A stretch of 64,000 nucleotides of DNA, taken from positions 868,001-932,000 of the forward strand of contig CAVYXK010000001.1 in assembly GCA_963772445.1 (NCBI GenBank), in the 5' to 3' direction. Within the stretch, counting starts at the first letter, position 1. Each line of letters begins with the position of its first letter. The position numbers and the translations under genes are program-made. This stretch comes from CAVYXK01 sp963772445. GTDB taxonomy: Bacteria; Pseudomonadota; Alphaproteobacteria; Acetobacterales; Acetobacteraceae. Shown piece after piece: positions 50,669-58,519 of this stretch. The notes beneath the pieces were generated by a model. It made no database searches. It saw nothing but the letters and a program-made list of their open reading frames with translations, and was not told the origin of the DNA.

Positions 50669-51928
50669 ATGACGGGCCATCCTGTGTCGTATCGTCGGCT
50701 GCTCGATGTCGCCGACCTTCCGGCCTTGCTGGCGGCGACATGTCTGTCGCGGCTCGCCGGACGCATGTTCGCGCTGGCCATTGTGCTCTATGCGCTGGAG
50801 CGGTTCGGATCGCCGGTACTTGCCGGATGGCTGTCGTTTGCCGCGGTGGCGCCCGGGCTGGCGGTCAGCCCGCTGGCCGGCGCGCTACTCGACCGGGTGG
50901 GTGCGACCAGGGCCATCGCTGTGGACATGGCAGCGAGTGCGACTTGCCTGATCGCGCTGGTCGCGGCGGACCGGTTGGGCGTGGCGACGGCGCCGGTATT
51001 AATCATGCTGGTGACGCTGTTCTCATTGTCCAGCCCGCTGAGCGCGGCCGGCATCCGCACATTGCTGCCGCGACTGGTGCCGGTAGAAGCACTCGACCGG
51101 GTCAATGCGTTGGATACCGCAAGTTACGCTGTGGTCGATGTCCTGGGCCCGGCGCTGGCCGGAATGCTGATGGACTTCGTGGGACCCGAGCCAACGATGG
51201 CGGGCATCGCGTTGGCGTACGCGGCGTCGGCAGCGTGCCTGGCCAGCATTCGCCGTGAGCCACGCGACCCGGCGGCTCCACCCGCATCGCTGCTGTTCCG
51301 AGCGGTCGAGGGAATTGTCAGCGTAATACGTCAGCCGACGCTGCGGGGGCTTGCGGTGTCCTACGCCCTCAATCAGGTCACCTGGGGCGCTCTGGTCGTC
51401 GTCGTGCCGGTATTCGCGGCGAGGAGGTTCGCCGCCGGCGGCGGCGCATTGTCGGCCGGACTGCTCTGGGCCGTCGTCGGCATTGCCGGCGGGCTTGGGG
51501 CGCTGCTGGCGGGGCAGCTTCGCGTGAGAGGGCGGGAGCGGGGAGTCATGGCGGTCGGGATGCTGGCTACCGGCTTCGCCGCATGGCCGATTGCTGCCAC
51601 GTTCGGGCTTGGTGGCCTGGTCGCTGGTTTGGTCCTTGCCGGCGCGATGAGCGGGCCGACCGATGTCGCGGTGTTGACGTTGCGTCAGCGCCGTACCGAT
51701 CCGGCACGGCTCGGGCGGGTCATCTCTGTCTCCATGAGCCTGAACAATGCGGGTTTTCCGCTTGGTTCCGCACTTGCCGGCCTGCTGGTCACGTGGTCGC
51801 TGCCGGGGACATACGTGGTAGCCGCGGTTGCCTCCTTGCTCGGCGCGGTGGCTGCGGTGGTGCTGATCCCGGCGGCAGATGAGGCTGTCCTGACACATGC
51901 AGATGCCGGCGCGCGACCGAACGGATGA
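50669..51928 (+). CDS. MFS transporter
   Basis: A 419-residue twelve-helix major facilitator permease. Helix 1-2 region MFALAIVLYALERFGSPVLAG, cytoplasmic loop GALLDRVGATRAIAVDM (motif A-like RxGxR/K variant), and the later GALLAGQLRVRGRERGVMAVGML equivalent loop. Sequence resembles small-molecule/drug efflux or macrolide-type MFS members. Divergent from the NIPSNAP operon; ATG 50669. Substrate unknown. Confidence 0.9.
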   Translation: MTGHPVSYRRLLDVADLPALLAATCLSRLAGRMFALAIVLYALERFGSPVLAGWLSFAAVAPGLAVSPLAGALLDRVGATRAIAVDMAASATCLIALVAADRLGVATAPVLIMLVTLFSLSSPLSAAGIRTLLPRLVPVEALDRVNALDTASYAVVDVLGPALAGMLMDFVGPEPTMAGIALAYAASAACLASIRREPRDPAAPPASLLFRAVEGIVSVIRQPTLRGLAVSYALNQVTWGALVVVVPVFAARRFAAGGGALSAGLLWAVVGIAGGLGALLAGQLRVRGRERGVMAVGMLATGFAAWPIAATFGLGGLVAGLVLAGAMSGPTDVAVLTLRQRRTDPARLGRVISVSMSLNNAGFPLGSALAGLLVTWSLPGTYVVAAVASLLGAVAAVVLIPAADEAVLTHADAGARPNG

Positions 51929-51998
51929 AGTTGGTATCGACTGTGACTTTTGGTGTCGGGGATCGCAGTTCGGCGGTGATAACAGGTGGAGGCCGTGT

Positions 51999-52060
51999 AT
52001 GAGTTTCTTACTCCAGCGCGTCCGGTCCTACATCGATTATATGTCCCTCCGTACTAAGGA
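51999..52060 (+). other. Possible gene start interrupted by the insertion element
   Basis: ATG 51999 preceded by GGTGGAGG begins MSFLLQRVRSYIDYMSLR, a protein-like stretch that runs straight into the left terminal repeat of the element at 52061. It may be the N-terminus of a gene destroyed by the insertion; no matching continuation was found beyond 54291. Confidence 0.3.
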
Positions 52061-52082
52061 CTCGAGAGTGCCGAGTTCTGGG

Positions 52083-52466
52083 TTACTTCCTGGCGGCCTG
52101 TGACTTTCGCTCGTAGTCGTCAAGCCACTGCTCAGTGAGCCGGTCGAGCTCCTCGAGCTGGCGTTCGGAGTAGGATTCCGGCGCAAAGCCCTCGAGCCAC
52201 CCGACCACGTGAGTTTCGATCAAGTCGCGCGGCACGTCCGGATGCTCGGCATGGATGCATTCTGCCGACTGCTCGATCGACAGCCGTTTCCCGTCGTCCC
52301 AGACGATCTTGCGCCGTTTGGGGTCAACGTCGGCATTATCCAGTGCGGCGAAGACCAGATCGAGCGCGTAGACCGAGCGTTCCCCCTCGGACGAGCCCAT
52401 CCATTCGAGGAAGGCGTCAGTGAACGGGTTGTTCTCGAAGGGGTGTTTTGCGCGTCGCTTGCCCAT
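52083..52466 (-). CDS. Hypothetical acidic passenger protein
   Basis: A 127-residue soluble protein with a basic start MGKRRAKHPFENNPFTDAFL then acidic sequence with predicted helices (RSVYALDLVFAALDNADVD, SERQLEELDRLTEQWLDDYE). No known domain recognised. It follows the DUF6788-like gene by 22 bases on the same strand, inside the insertion element. Confidence 0.6.
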   Translation of the reverse strand: MGKRRAKHPFENNPFTDAFLEWMGSSEGERSVYALDLVFAALDNADVDPKRRKIVWDDGKRLSIEQSAECIHAEHPDVPRDLIETHVVGWLEGFAPESYSERQLEELDRLTEQWLDDYERKSQAARK

Positions 52467-52488
52467 CGGATGAGGATAGCACCGCGGG

Positions 52489-52806
52489 TCATTGCCGTCG
52501 CAAGGCTCGCTTCATCATCAAGCGGCTCTGCTCGATGCTCAAGGCGATCCACTGGGCGGTGAGCGCCTTGAAGCGCTTATAGTTGCGGATCTCACGCCGC
52601 ACCTCGGGCAGATAGTCGCGCGGAACATATTCGGTCCGGCTCCTCATCTGCCGCGTGTAGCTGAGCTGGTAGTAGGGTCCCCTCCGGTTCTCTGGATCCT
52701 TGTACTGGCGGGTGAGCGATCCGGGCCGCATGTCTTCAATGCTGGCCAGCTGCGCCTTGATGCTTCCAATGCGCTTTCTGATCACTGCCAGGCGTTTGTT
52801 TGTCAT
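52489..52806 (-). CDS. DUF6788-like basic protein
   Basis: A 105-residue, strongly basic protein: MTNKRLAVIRKRIGSIKAQL, central RRGPYYQLSYTRQMRSRTEYVP, then a long helix RREIRNYKRFKALTAQWIALSIEQSRL. The pattern 'PYYQLSYT...' with a coiled-coil end matches the DUF6788 family as I recall it, often found near mobile elements. It may bind DNA. First gene of the minus-strand passenger pair, directly behind the palindrome. Confidence 0.65.
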   Translation of the reverse strand: MTNKRLAVIRKRIGSIKAQLASIEDMRPGSLTRQYKDPENRRGPYYQLSYTRQMRSRTEYVPRDYLPEVRREIRNYKRFKALTAQWIALSIEQSRLMMKRALRRQ

Positions 52807-52808
52807 AG

Positions 52809-52830
52809 GTATAGCATACCAGTGCTATAC
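52809..52830. promoter_or_regulatory. Perfect inverted repeat in the passenger promoter
   Basis: GTATAGCATACCAGTGCTAT plus AC: arms GTATAGCA and TGCTATAC, 8 bp each, with a 6-nt spacer. It lies 3 bases upstream of the DUF6788 ATG (52806) and 30 bases before the transposase ATG, so a bound protein could silence both directions. TATACT-like strings within it could be -10 boxes. Confidence 0.65.
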
Positions 52831-52859
52831 TATGCTGGCAACAGAATTGAGAGGGTCCG

Positions 52860-54258
52860 ATGCCGCTGTGGATGCCCTGGTGGAACGCGATTTGGCTGCT
52901 GCGTCCGGCGTTCTCGCGTCTGCGCACCTTCCTGTGGTTCGCCACCGCCGTGGCAGGCTTCACGGTGCGGACGGAACTGCTGGGCGTAACCAGCCTCGTG
53001 CGGGCGCTGAAGCTCGAGGCTCGCTTCTACAACAAGCTCGTCGATCACTTTCACAGCCCCGCCGTGAAGCTCGATCGGCTCGCGGCGCTGTGGACCCAGG
53101 TGGTGCTCCGGCTATTCCCGCAGCCGCTGCGCATCAAGGGAAGGTGTGTCGTGGTCGGCGACGGCATCAAGATCCCCAAGCGCGGGCGCAAGATGCCGGC
53201 GGTCAAACTCCTGCATCAGCAGTCCGAGTCGAACACCAAGCCCGAATTCATCATGGGACATTCCCTCCAGGCTGTGAGCGTGCTCGTTCAGGCCGCAGCC
53301 AGCGTCTTCGCCGTGCCGCTCGCCATACGAATCCACGAAGGGTTGGTGTGGTCCAATCGCGATCGCCGCACCCTGCTCGACAAGATGCTTGCGCTCCTCG
53401 GGATCGTCGCCATCGCAGAACCCTTCTACTTCGTCGCCGACGCCTACTATGCCGCGCGCAAGATCGTCACCGGCCTGCTCGAGGAGAACAACCACCTGGT
53501 CACGCGGGTGAAGTCCAACGCCGTCGCCTACACGGCTCACCAGCAGTGCGGCCCGCGGAAGAGAGGTCGGCCCAGGGTCTATGGCAGGAAGGTCAAGCTC
53601 AAATCCCTGCTGGAGGACCCCAAGGGCTTCCAACAGGCCGAAAGTCCCGTCTACGGCGAGCACCAGGTGATCATCCAGTATCGGGTCCGCGACCTGCTAT
53701 GGCGCCCGGCCGGTCGACTCGTGCGCTTCGTGGCGGTGATTCATCCAGTAAGAGGCTCGTGCCTCCTGATGTGCACCGACACCTCTTTGGAGGCTATCGA
53801 GATCATTCGCCTCTACGGTCTGCGCTTCAAGATCGAGCACACGTTCAAGCAGGCGGTGCGGCTGATCGGTTCGTTTACCTACCATTTCTGGATGTCCGAC
53901 ATGAAGCCGCTCCGCCGCCGCAGTGGCAATCAACATCTCCATCGTGAGTCGCTGGAATACCGCAACGCCGTCACGCAAGCTCCACGCCTACCACGTCTTC
54001 ATCCAGGCGGGTGTCGTCTGCCAGGGACTACTTCAGTATCTGGCCGTCGCCTTCCCTCAGCTCGTCTGGAATTCCTTCGGCTCCTGGCTGCGAACCATTC
54101 GGCCCGGCATCCCGCCCTCGGAGCTGGTCGTGGCCAATGCCCTGCGCCAGAGCCTGCCGGAATTTCTCTTGAATGCCACCCCGAGCAACACCTTCGCGAA
54201 ATTCGTCATCGAACGACAGGACACCAATAAAATGGAGGCCTTCCGCCTAGCCTCCTGA
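52860..54258 (+). pseudogene. DDE-type transposase with a late frameshift
   Basis: Transposase of about 465 residues when repaired. First Asp in CVVVGDGIKIPKRGRKMP, second Asp likely in PFYFVADAYYAARK, and Glu in LRFKIEHTFKQAVRLIG; FIMGHSLQAVSVL and VTRVKSNAVAYT are other conserved patches (DDE_5/IS4-IS701-like, exact family uncertain). After HRESLEYRNAVT the frame must change at about 53971-53975 to continue RKLHAYHVFIQAGVVCQG and reach the stop at 54258. The shift lies after the catalytic core. Confidence 0.8.
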
Positions 54259-54497
54259 GCCGAAATTCCTCCGGAACTCTGGACTCGCGAGAGTTTATCA
54301 GCAGTGCCGAAACTCAGTAATAGCTTGCGCTTACTGTAATTACTACTCGGATTGGCAGGTCGTCCGCCGGGCAGAGGGAAAGCCCCTTGCTCACCGAGGG
54401 AATGTTGCTTTATTTATTCGAGGTAAGCCTGGGGTGGCCAGGTTGCAACATCTGGGGTCTGGGTTCCGCAAATTAGGAGACTGGGAGGAGACGTTGT
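54259..54497. other. Intergenic stretch containing the right end of the element
   Basis: From the transposase stop to the OmpA-like gene: right terminal repeat at 54271-54291, then AT-richer sequence (CTTTATTTATTCGAGG near 54408) that may be the promoter of the following gene. No coding sequence seen. Confidence 0.5.
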
Positions 54498-55019
54498 ATG
54501 ATCCGCAGATTAGCGCTGCTTTTAGCCGCTGGGGCATTCGCATCGGTGCTGACAGGGTGTGCCTCGAACCGACTTAACGGGCTCGCAGACGACCTTAGGG
54601 GGGCACTGGCTGGCACACCCGTGGACGTGACACAGCAGGAAGGCTCTATCATCCTGACATCCAGCGCGGATTATATGTTTCCGTCAGGCGGCTGGCAGAT
54701 TCCGTCTGACTCGCCCGTGCTCAATAGGATGGTGCCCATACTCTCAAAGCTACAGCACACGAAGATTGTAGTGGGTGGCTATACTGACAACACACCGATC
54801 GGGCCGCAGCTGCAAAGGATGGGGATCGCGAACAACGTAGACCTGTCGACAAAACGCGCTATGAGCGTTGTAAACTATCTTGCATCGCACGGCGTGAGCC
54901 CGAGCCTGTTATCCGCCCAAGGCTTCGGCGAGGCCAATCCGGTCGTCTCCAACGATACCCCTCAGGGGCGCGCAAGAAACCGGCGGGTGGATATAACTCT
55001 GATCGGCGATGGCACGTAG
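54498..55019 (+). CDS. OmpA-family lipoprotein
   Basis: A 173-residue protein with signal peptide MIRRLALLLAAGAFASVLTG ending in lipobox LTGC (residue 21). The C-terminal 110 residues form an OmpA/MotB peptidoglycan-binding domain: IVVGGYTDNTPIG, NNVDLSTKRAMSVVNYL, GFGEANPV and RNRRVDITL with the conserved Arg pair. It would tether the outer membrane to peptidoglycan. TGGGAGGAG lies upstream of ATG 54498. Its end overlaps the remains of an AI-2E exporter on the opposite strand. Confidence 0.9.
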   Translation: MIRRLALLLAAGAFASVLTGCASNRLNGLADDLRGALAGTPVDVTQQEGSIILTSSADYMFPSGGWQIPSDSPVLNRMVPILSKLQHTKIVVGGYTDNTPIGPQLQRMGIANNVDLSTKRAMSVVNYLASHGVSPSLLSAQGFGEANPVVSNDTPQGRARNRRVDITLIGDGT

Positions 55020-55044
55020 GACATCCGCCGAAACCGCCGAAATT

Positions 55045-55290
55045 CCCTTTCTGCCATTCAGCCTGCCGGCGATTGCCCGGTGAAGAGGGTACAGCACCAC
55101 CGCAAGGATTAGTGCCCAGATTGTCAACGTCAGGAATGGCGCAAACACCCGATAGCAGAGCATCGCCACTGCCAGGACAATGCCGGCGCGGATGAGCACG
55201 TCCAGAAGTTGGGAGGTGAACCTTTTTTCGATCGCATGATCGTCAGTTGCGGGCGAGTCCGTGGGCTCCTCCTGCGGCGATATCTTTCGT
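55045..55290 (-). pseudogene. N-terminal fragment of an AI-2E family transporter
   Basis: Minus-strand frame reads EKRFTSQLLDVLIRAGIVLA followed by VAMLCYRVFAPFLTLTIWA and LILAVVLYPLHRAIAGRL, the conserved N-terminal helices of AI-2E/PerM exporters. It stops being family-like at RKG (about 55045); the remaining 300 residues are absent, replaced by the 3' end of the OmpA-like gene. A later ATG/TTG at 55199 gives a 96-residue ORF whose tail is non-native. Confidence 0.7.
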
Positions 55291-55554
55291 CGGGACGTGA
55301 CGTCGGCTCATACACCAGCTCGGCTACCCGTCCATGAGGCCGCGTGCACAATCAGCCGAAGCCGTTTGGTCGAAGCTCCCCTCACGCAGCCTCAGTTGTT
55401 ACCGAGGCCCGGCTAATTACCTGGCAGTCATGTTAGCCCATGCTCCTCCCATGGCGCACGGCGCCTTCGACGCGATGATCACACTTTAGCGACCGCCGCC
55501 GCAATGCGCCCGTGCTGTCGGATCACAAAGACCAGGCTGTTCCGGAGGAACCGG

Positions 55555-55660
55555 CTTCCCGATGGCCGTGCAACGTGTCATCAACGTGTCATCAGTGGCA
55601 TCGAGGTCCAGCACGATCTGTGATGGCGCCTTCTCGTGGGCGTCGAGGAACAGATCTACG
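55555..55660 (-). pseudogene. IS1380-family transposase remnant
   Basis: The minus strand reads DLFLDAHEKAPSQIVLDLDATDD, the diagnostic DDE segment of IS1380 transposases, then continues TLHGHREAG after an 11-bp duplication. The tandem duplication (CAACGTGTCAT twice at 55571-55592) shifts the frame. Nothing else of the transposase is recognisable. Confidence 0.65.
55571..55592. repeat. 11-bp perfect tandem duplication
   Basis: CAACGTGTCAT occurs twice in direct succession. Removing one copy restores the reading frame of the IS1380 remnant, so it is a secondary inactivating event. Confidence 0.8.
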
Positions 55661-55822
55661 AACAGGAATCAGAAGCCCGATGCACTTGACTGGTGTGAGA
55701 AATCCGAGCTAGCCATCCCGAAGCCTCCTTAAAGACCACTGATCTATGTCAACTCCCTCGTGGAGGGGGCTCTGGTATAGTGGGAGTAGAAAATAGACCA
55801 AATCACAAAAAGGGAGCGTCCA

Positions 55823-56274
55823 ATGTCAAGAAGCGCGGTAACGAAGAGCCTTGCAGCTGCGGCGGTTATGGGCCTATTTGCAGCTCATGCTGCGACAGCA
55901 CAACAGACGCAGAATTGCCCGACCCATTTTGCTTATTTTTCCACTGGCAGCCACGCTTAACGCCCGAAGACCAAGACCATATACGCGACGTGGCCGCAAT
56001 GATGCAAAGCACCCCAACCTTCGTCGCCACGATCGTTGGCAAGACCGATTCGGTTGGCTCTGCGGATTTTAATGAGCACCTATCCCAACGACGCGCCGAA
56101 GCGATATTCGAGGCTCTTGTTTATACCAACAAGGTGCCAGAGAACCGGGTGCAATTGCACTGGACCGGCGAGCGCCTACCATTTGTTTCCACCGCCGATG
56201 AACAGGCAGAGTTGCAGAACAGGATGGCTGCGATTATCGTAAGCGATCCGGCGTCGGGACATTGTGGCGGATGA
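55823..56274 (+). pseudogene. Periplasmic OmpA-like protein with a one-base deletion
   Basis: ATG 55823, preceded by AGGGAG, starts MSRSAVTKSLAAAAVMGLFA then AHAATAQQ, a classical signal peptide. After NCPTHFAYFSTGSHA the frame hits TAA at 55958; restoring one base near 55955-55958 continues LTPEDQDHIRDVAAMM, VGKTDSVGSADFNEHLSQRRA and LHWTGERLPF, an OmpA C-terminal-like domain. Repaired length is about 150 residues. An alternative ORF from 55780 covers the second part but lacks any signal. Probably a small OmpA-fold periplasmic protein. Confidence 0.75.
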
Positions 56275-56341
56275 GCACGCTGTGGTGGGGTGTAGGGTCA
56301 TAGAGCCGCAACCTTAGACATCGAACTCCAGGGAGTTGCAA

Positions 56342-56863
56342 ATGGCTAAGAGCCACGAGGCTGTGGAAAAGCTCAAGGGACCGAACGAGGAGAAACCATC
56401 GACTGCCGGACCGGGACCGGGTCTGTTCGCGTTCATTATCGACGCGAGCACCGGTCAGATTACCAGGCTCGAGAAGGTGGATAGTGCCAGCACGCGCCGC
56501 CAGCTATCCGAGCAAGACAAGATCAGCCTGCAGTCAAGCAAGTCCTGGCACACACTGGAAGCAATCGTCGAGCAGGCCTTCGAATCCGGAATAGCCTGCG
56601 TGCTCGGGAACGGAGACGAGAAGGACGAGGCGCAAGAGTCGGGAGACGAAGCCGAGGTGCGGCGCACTCTGCTGCAGGCGTTGATGGAGCGGAGCCGCAC
56701 GACGACTTTGCTTCAACGCAGCGTTCTTGGTCAGGCGATCCTGGCCACCGCACTGCAGCAGGTCACCGCACCGCAGGCTTCGGAAGCCGAAGGCAGCTCC
56801 GCGCAGCAAAAATCGGGCGCTGCCGTGGAGCCGCACCAGCCCGGCTCGACTGGGCCGGCGTAG
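56342..56863 (+). CDS. Hypothetical protein upstream of the charged repeat protein
   Basis: A 173-residue soluble protein from ATG 56342 with CAGGGAG eight bases upstream. Residues 25-45 (GLFAFIIDASTGQITRLEKV) are a beta-rich patch, then mostly helical: LSEQDKISLQSS, LEAIVEQAFESGIACVLG, EVRRTLLQALMERSRTTTLL and a Gln/Ala/Ser-rich tail. No known family. It is 28 bases before the repeat-protein gene and 68 after the OmpA-like gene, all on one strand, so an operon is likely. Confidence 0.75.
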   Translation: MAKSHEAVEKLKGPNEEKPSTAGPGPGLFAFIIDASTGQITRLEKVDSASTRRQLSEQDKISLQSSKSWHTLEAIVEQAFESGIACVLGNGDEKDEAQESGDEAEVRRTLLQALMERSRTTTLLQRSVLGQAILATALQQVTAPQASEAEGSSAQQKSGAAVEPHQPGSTGPA

Positions 56864-56891
56864 CACTGAGTCTCAACAAGAGGAGGATGCC

Positions 56892-57839
56892 ATGGCGGTC
56901 GACACGTTGTTACGTGATCGAGAGGAGGTTGGCTCGGAAGGAGGTGGCCGAGACGAGAAGAAGATCGCGAGGCTGCTGATCGGCAGCCGCATGCTGCGGC
57001 GCCGCCGGATATGTAATCTGCTGCTGGCGCACCTCTTGCGGGAAGGCCGGGAGCGGGAGGATGAGGACGGGGACGAAGGCGGTAGCGAAGAGCGTCGCCT
57101 CGTTCGTCTGCTCGTTGCGGGGGGAGCGATCCGCCGACGCCGCGTGCGCCGCCTTCTGCTCGCCCGCCTGCTCAAGGAGCGGAGCGAGCGGGACGAGGGG
57201 GAGGACGAGGAGGAGGACGGGGAGGAGGAGGCGGGCAGCGAGGACCACCGGCTGGTCCGCCTGCTGATCGCGGGCGGCATCGCCCGCCGACGCCGCCTGC
57301 GCCGTTTGCTGCTCGCTCGCCTGCTCCGGGAGCGCGGCGCGGGAGCGCGTGAGGAGGAAGACGAGGACGAGGACGAAGACGAGGAGGATGAAGAGGAGGA
57401 TGAGGGTGGCCGGGATCGGCGCCTCGCTCGCCTTCTGATCGGGGGCGGGATGATGCGCCGCCGTCGTCTGCGCCGCCTGCTGCTTGCTCGCCTGCTCCGC
57501 GAGCGGCGCGCGCAAGCCGATGAAGGCGAAGAGGACGAGGAGGAGGACGGGGAGGAGGAGGCGGGCAGCGAGGATCGCCGGCTGGTCCGTCTGCTGATCG
57601 CGGGCGGCATCGCCCGCCGACGCCGCCTGCGCCGTTTGCTGCTCGCTCACCTGCTCCGGGAGCGCAGCGCGGGAGCGCGTGAGGAGGAAGACGAGGACGA
57701 AGACGACGAGGATGAAGAGGAGGATGAGGGTGGCCCGGATCGGCGCCTCGCTCGCCTTCTGATCGGGGGCGGGATAATGCGCCGTCGTCGTCTGCGCCGC
57801 CTGCTGCTTGCGCGCCTGCTCCGCGAACAGCGCGAATAA
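56892..57839 (+). CDS. Six-repeat protein with alternating super-basic and super-acidic segments
   Basis: A 315-residue protein of unknown family. ATG 56892 has AGAGGAGG five bases upstream and follows the 173-residue gene by 28 bases. Six units of about 32 residues (starting near 22, 68, 118, 175, 228 and 283) share the form DRRLxRLLIxGGxx, then RRRRLRRLLLARLLRER: two amphipathic helices around a GG turn, the second loaded with Arg. Linkers between units are almost pure Glu/Asp (for example EEEDEDEDEDEEDEEEDEGG at about 154-173). Units 3-4 and 5-6 are near-identical, an exact 330-bp (110-residue) duplication. The alternating charge blocks could self-associate or coat a polyanion such as DNA or polyphosphate; this is inference. 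No transmembrane segment. Confidence 0.85.
   Translation: MAVDTLLRDREEVGSEGGGRDEKKIARLLIGSRMLRRRRICNLLLAHLLREGREREDEDGDEGGSEERRLVRLLVAGGAIRRRRVRRLLLARLLKERSERDEGEDEEEDGEEEAGSEDHRLVRLLIAGGIARRRRLRRLLLARLLRERGAGAREEEDEDEDEDEEDEEEDEGGRDRRLARLLIGGGMMRRRRLRRLLLARLLRERRAQADEGEEDEEEDGEEEAGSEDRRLVRLLIAGGIARRRRLRRLLLAHLLRERSAGAREEEDEDEDDEDEEEDEGGPDRRLARLLIGGGIMRRRRLRRLLLARLLREQRE
57207..57835 (+). repeat. 330-bp internal tandem duplication in the repeat gene
   Basis: DNA from about 57207 recurs from about 57537 with few differences (for example the stretch coding LVRLLIAGGIARRRRLRRLL at 57261 and 57591, offset 330 bp). Synonymous changes such as CGCCTG/CGTCTG and GACGAGGACGAGG/GACGAGGACGAAG are sparse, so the duplication is recent compared with the divergence of units 1 and 2. 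Confidence 0.85.
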
Positions 57840-58519
57840 GAAGAGAACGAAGGCGACGAGACGGAGGGGTGGCAAGTGTCAGAGTCGATCCCCTAGGACA
57901 AGTCCGGCGGCCGGAGCGACGTCTCCGGTCGCCGAGCTCCCGCATCAGAATCCGAACTGCCAGTGAGTCCGAACTTGCGGAACGTTACCGGAGTGCGCGT
58001 CGCAGCAAACCTTGGCCGGAGCGCGGTTGGACAGATCCGTTACTGGACTGCCTCTGCCCGCTCCGGCGCGCGTCGTTTCGGAACGTTTCATTGAACACGA
58101 ACAGCGGGTGATGGCAGGCACAGGCGTTGTAGCTGGCGTCTTCGTGTGCCCCAGTGGCACCCGGCGACCGTCCCGCATGTCAAACGAATGGCCGAGGCTG
58201 GTTGCCATGCGAGAGCTCTTTCGCGGTGTGCGGTATCGGGGGGTGGCGCTATGGCATGTTTTACATGGACGAACGCCGGCGGTGGCGATTGGAGCTGGGC
58301 CGGCTTTTACCGCGTGGTCTGGTGGTCGCTGGCGTCGCCGCGATGACGGCGATCTGGCAGGTTCGCCCTTGCAGATCGATGGACAGCCCCCGACAGGCGA
58401 CGAGACAGACCAGGACTCTCACCGCCGCTCCTCTTGGGGGGTTAGACGTGAGTACATCGTTAGCCAGTCAGGCTGAGCGAGCCCGATCACCGACTGGCAG
58501 GCAGTCGTTGCACTCTATG
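57840..58519. other. 680-base stretch with no convincing gene
   Basis: Between the repeat gene and the opposing L,D-transpeptidase. Frames are open on both strands but lack conserved features. From ATG 58256 a frame encodes MFYMDERRRWRLELGRLLPR then GLVVAGVAAMTAIWQV, one hydrophobic helix after a basic stretch; it could be a small membrane protein, but its tail overlaps the opposing gene and I do not call it. Confidence 0.5.

Larger units (their letters stand above)
52061..54291 (+). mobile_element. 2.2-kb insertion element with transposase and two passenger genes
   Basis: The left end CTCGAGAGTGCCGAGTTCTGG (52061-52081, 21 nt) and the right end read inward (54291-54271) CTCGCGAGTCCAGAGTTCCG... 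match at 17 of 21 positions, giving terminal inverted repeats. Between them lie a DDE transposase on the plus strand and two small genes on the minus strand that share a divergent promoter with a palindrome (52809-52830). The size and passengers are unlike a simple IS. I could not confirm a target duplication. Confidence 0.7.

Noticed and set aside
55780..56274. 164-residue ORF from 55780 as the native OmpA-like gene
   Set aside because: Its N-terminal half lacks a signal peptide; the frame from ATG 55823 has a clear signal peptide and Shine-Dalgarno, so the gene is frameshifted.
56910..57875. Long minus-strand ORFs (321 and 245 residues) across the repeat gene
   Set aside because: They arise because GC-rich repeats leave all frames open; the plus-strand frame has the Shine-Dalgarno, natural start and sensible amphipathic units, while the minus-strand frames give Leu/Pro/Ser- or Ser/Arg-rich homopolymeric strings.
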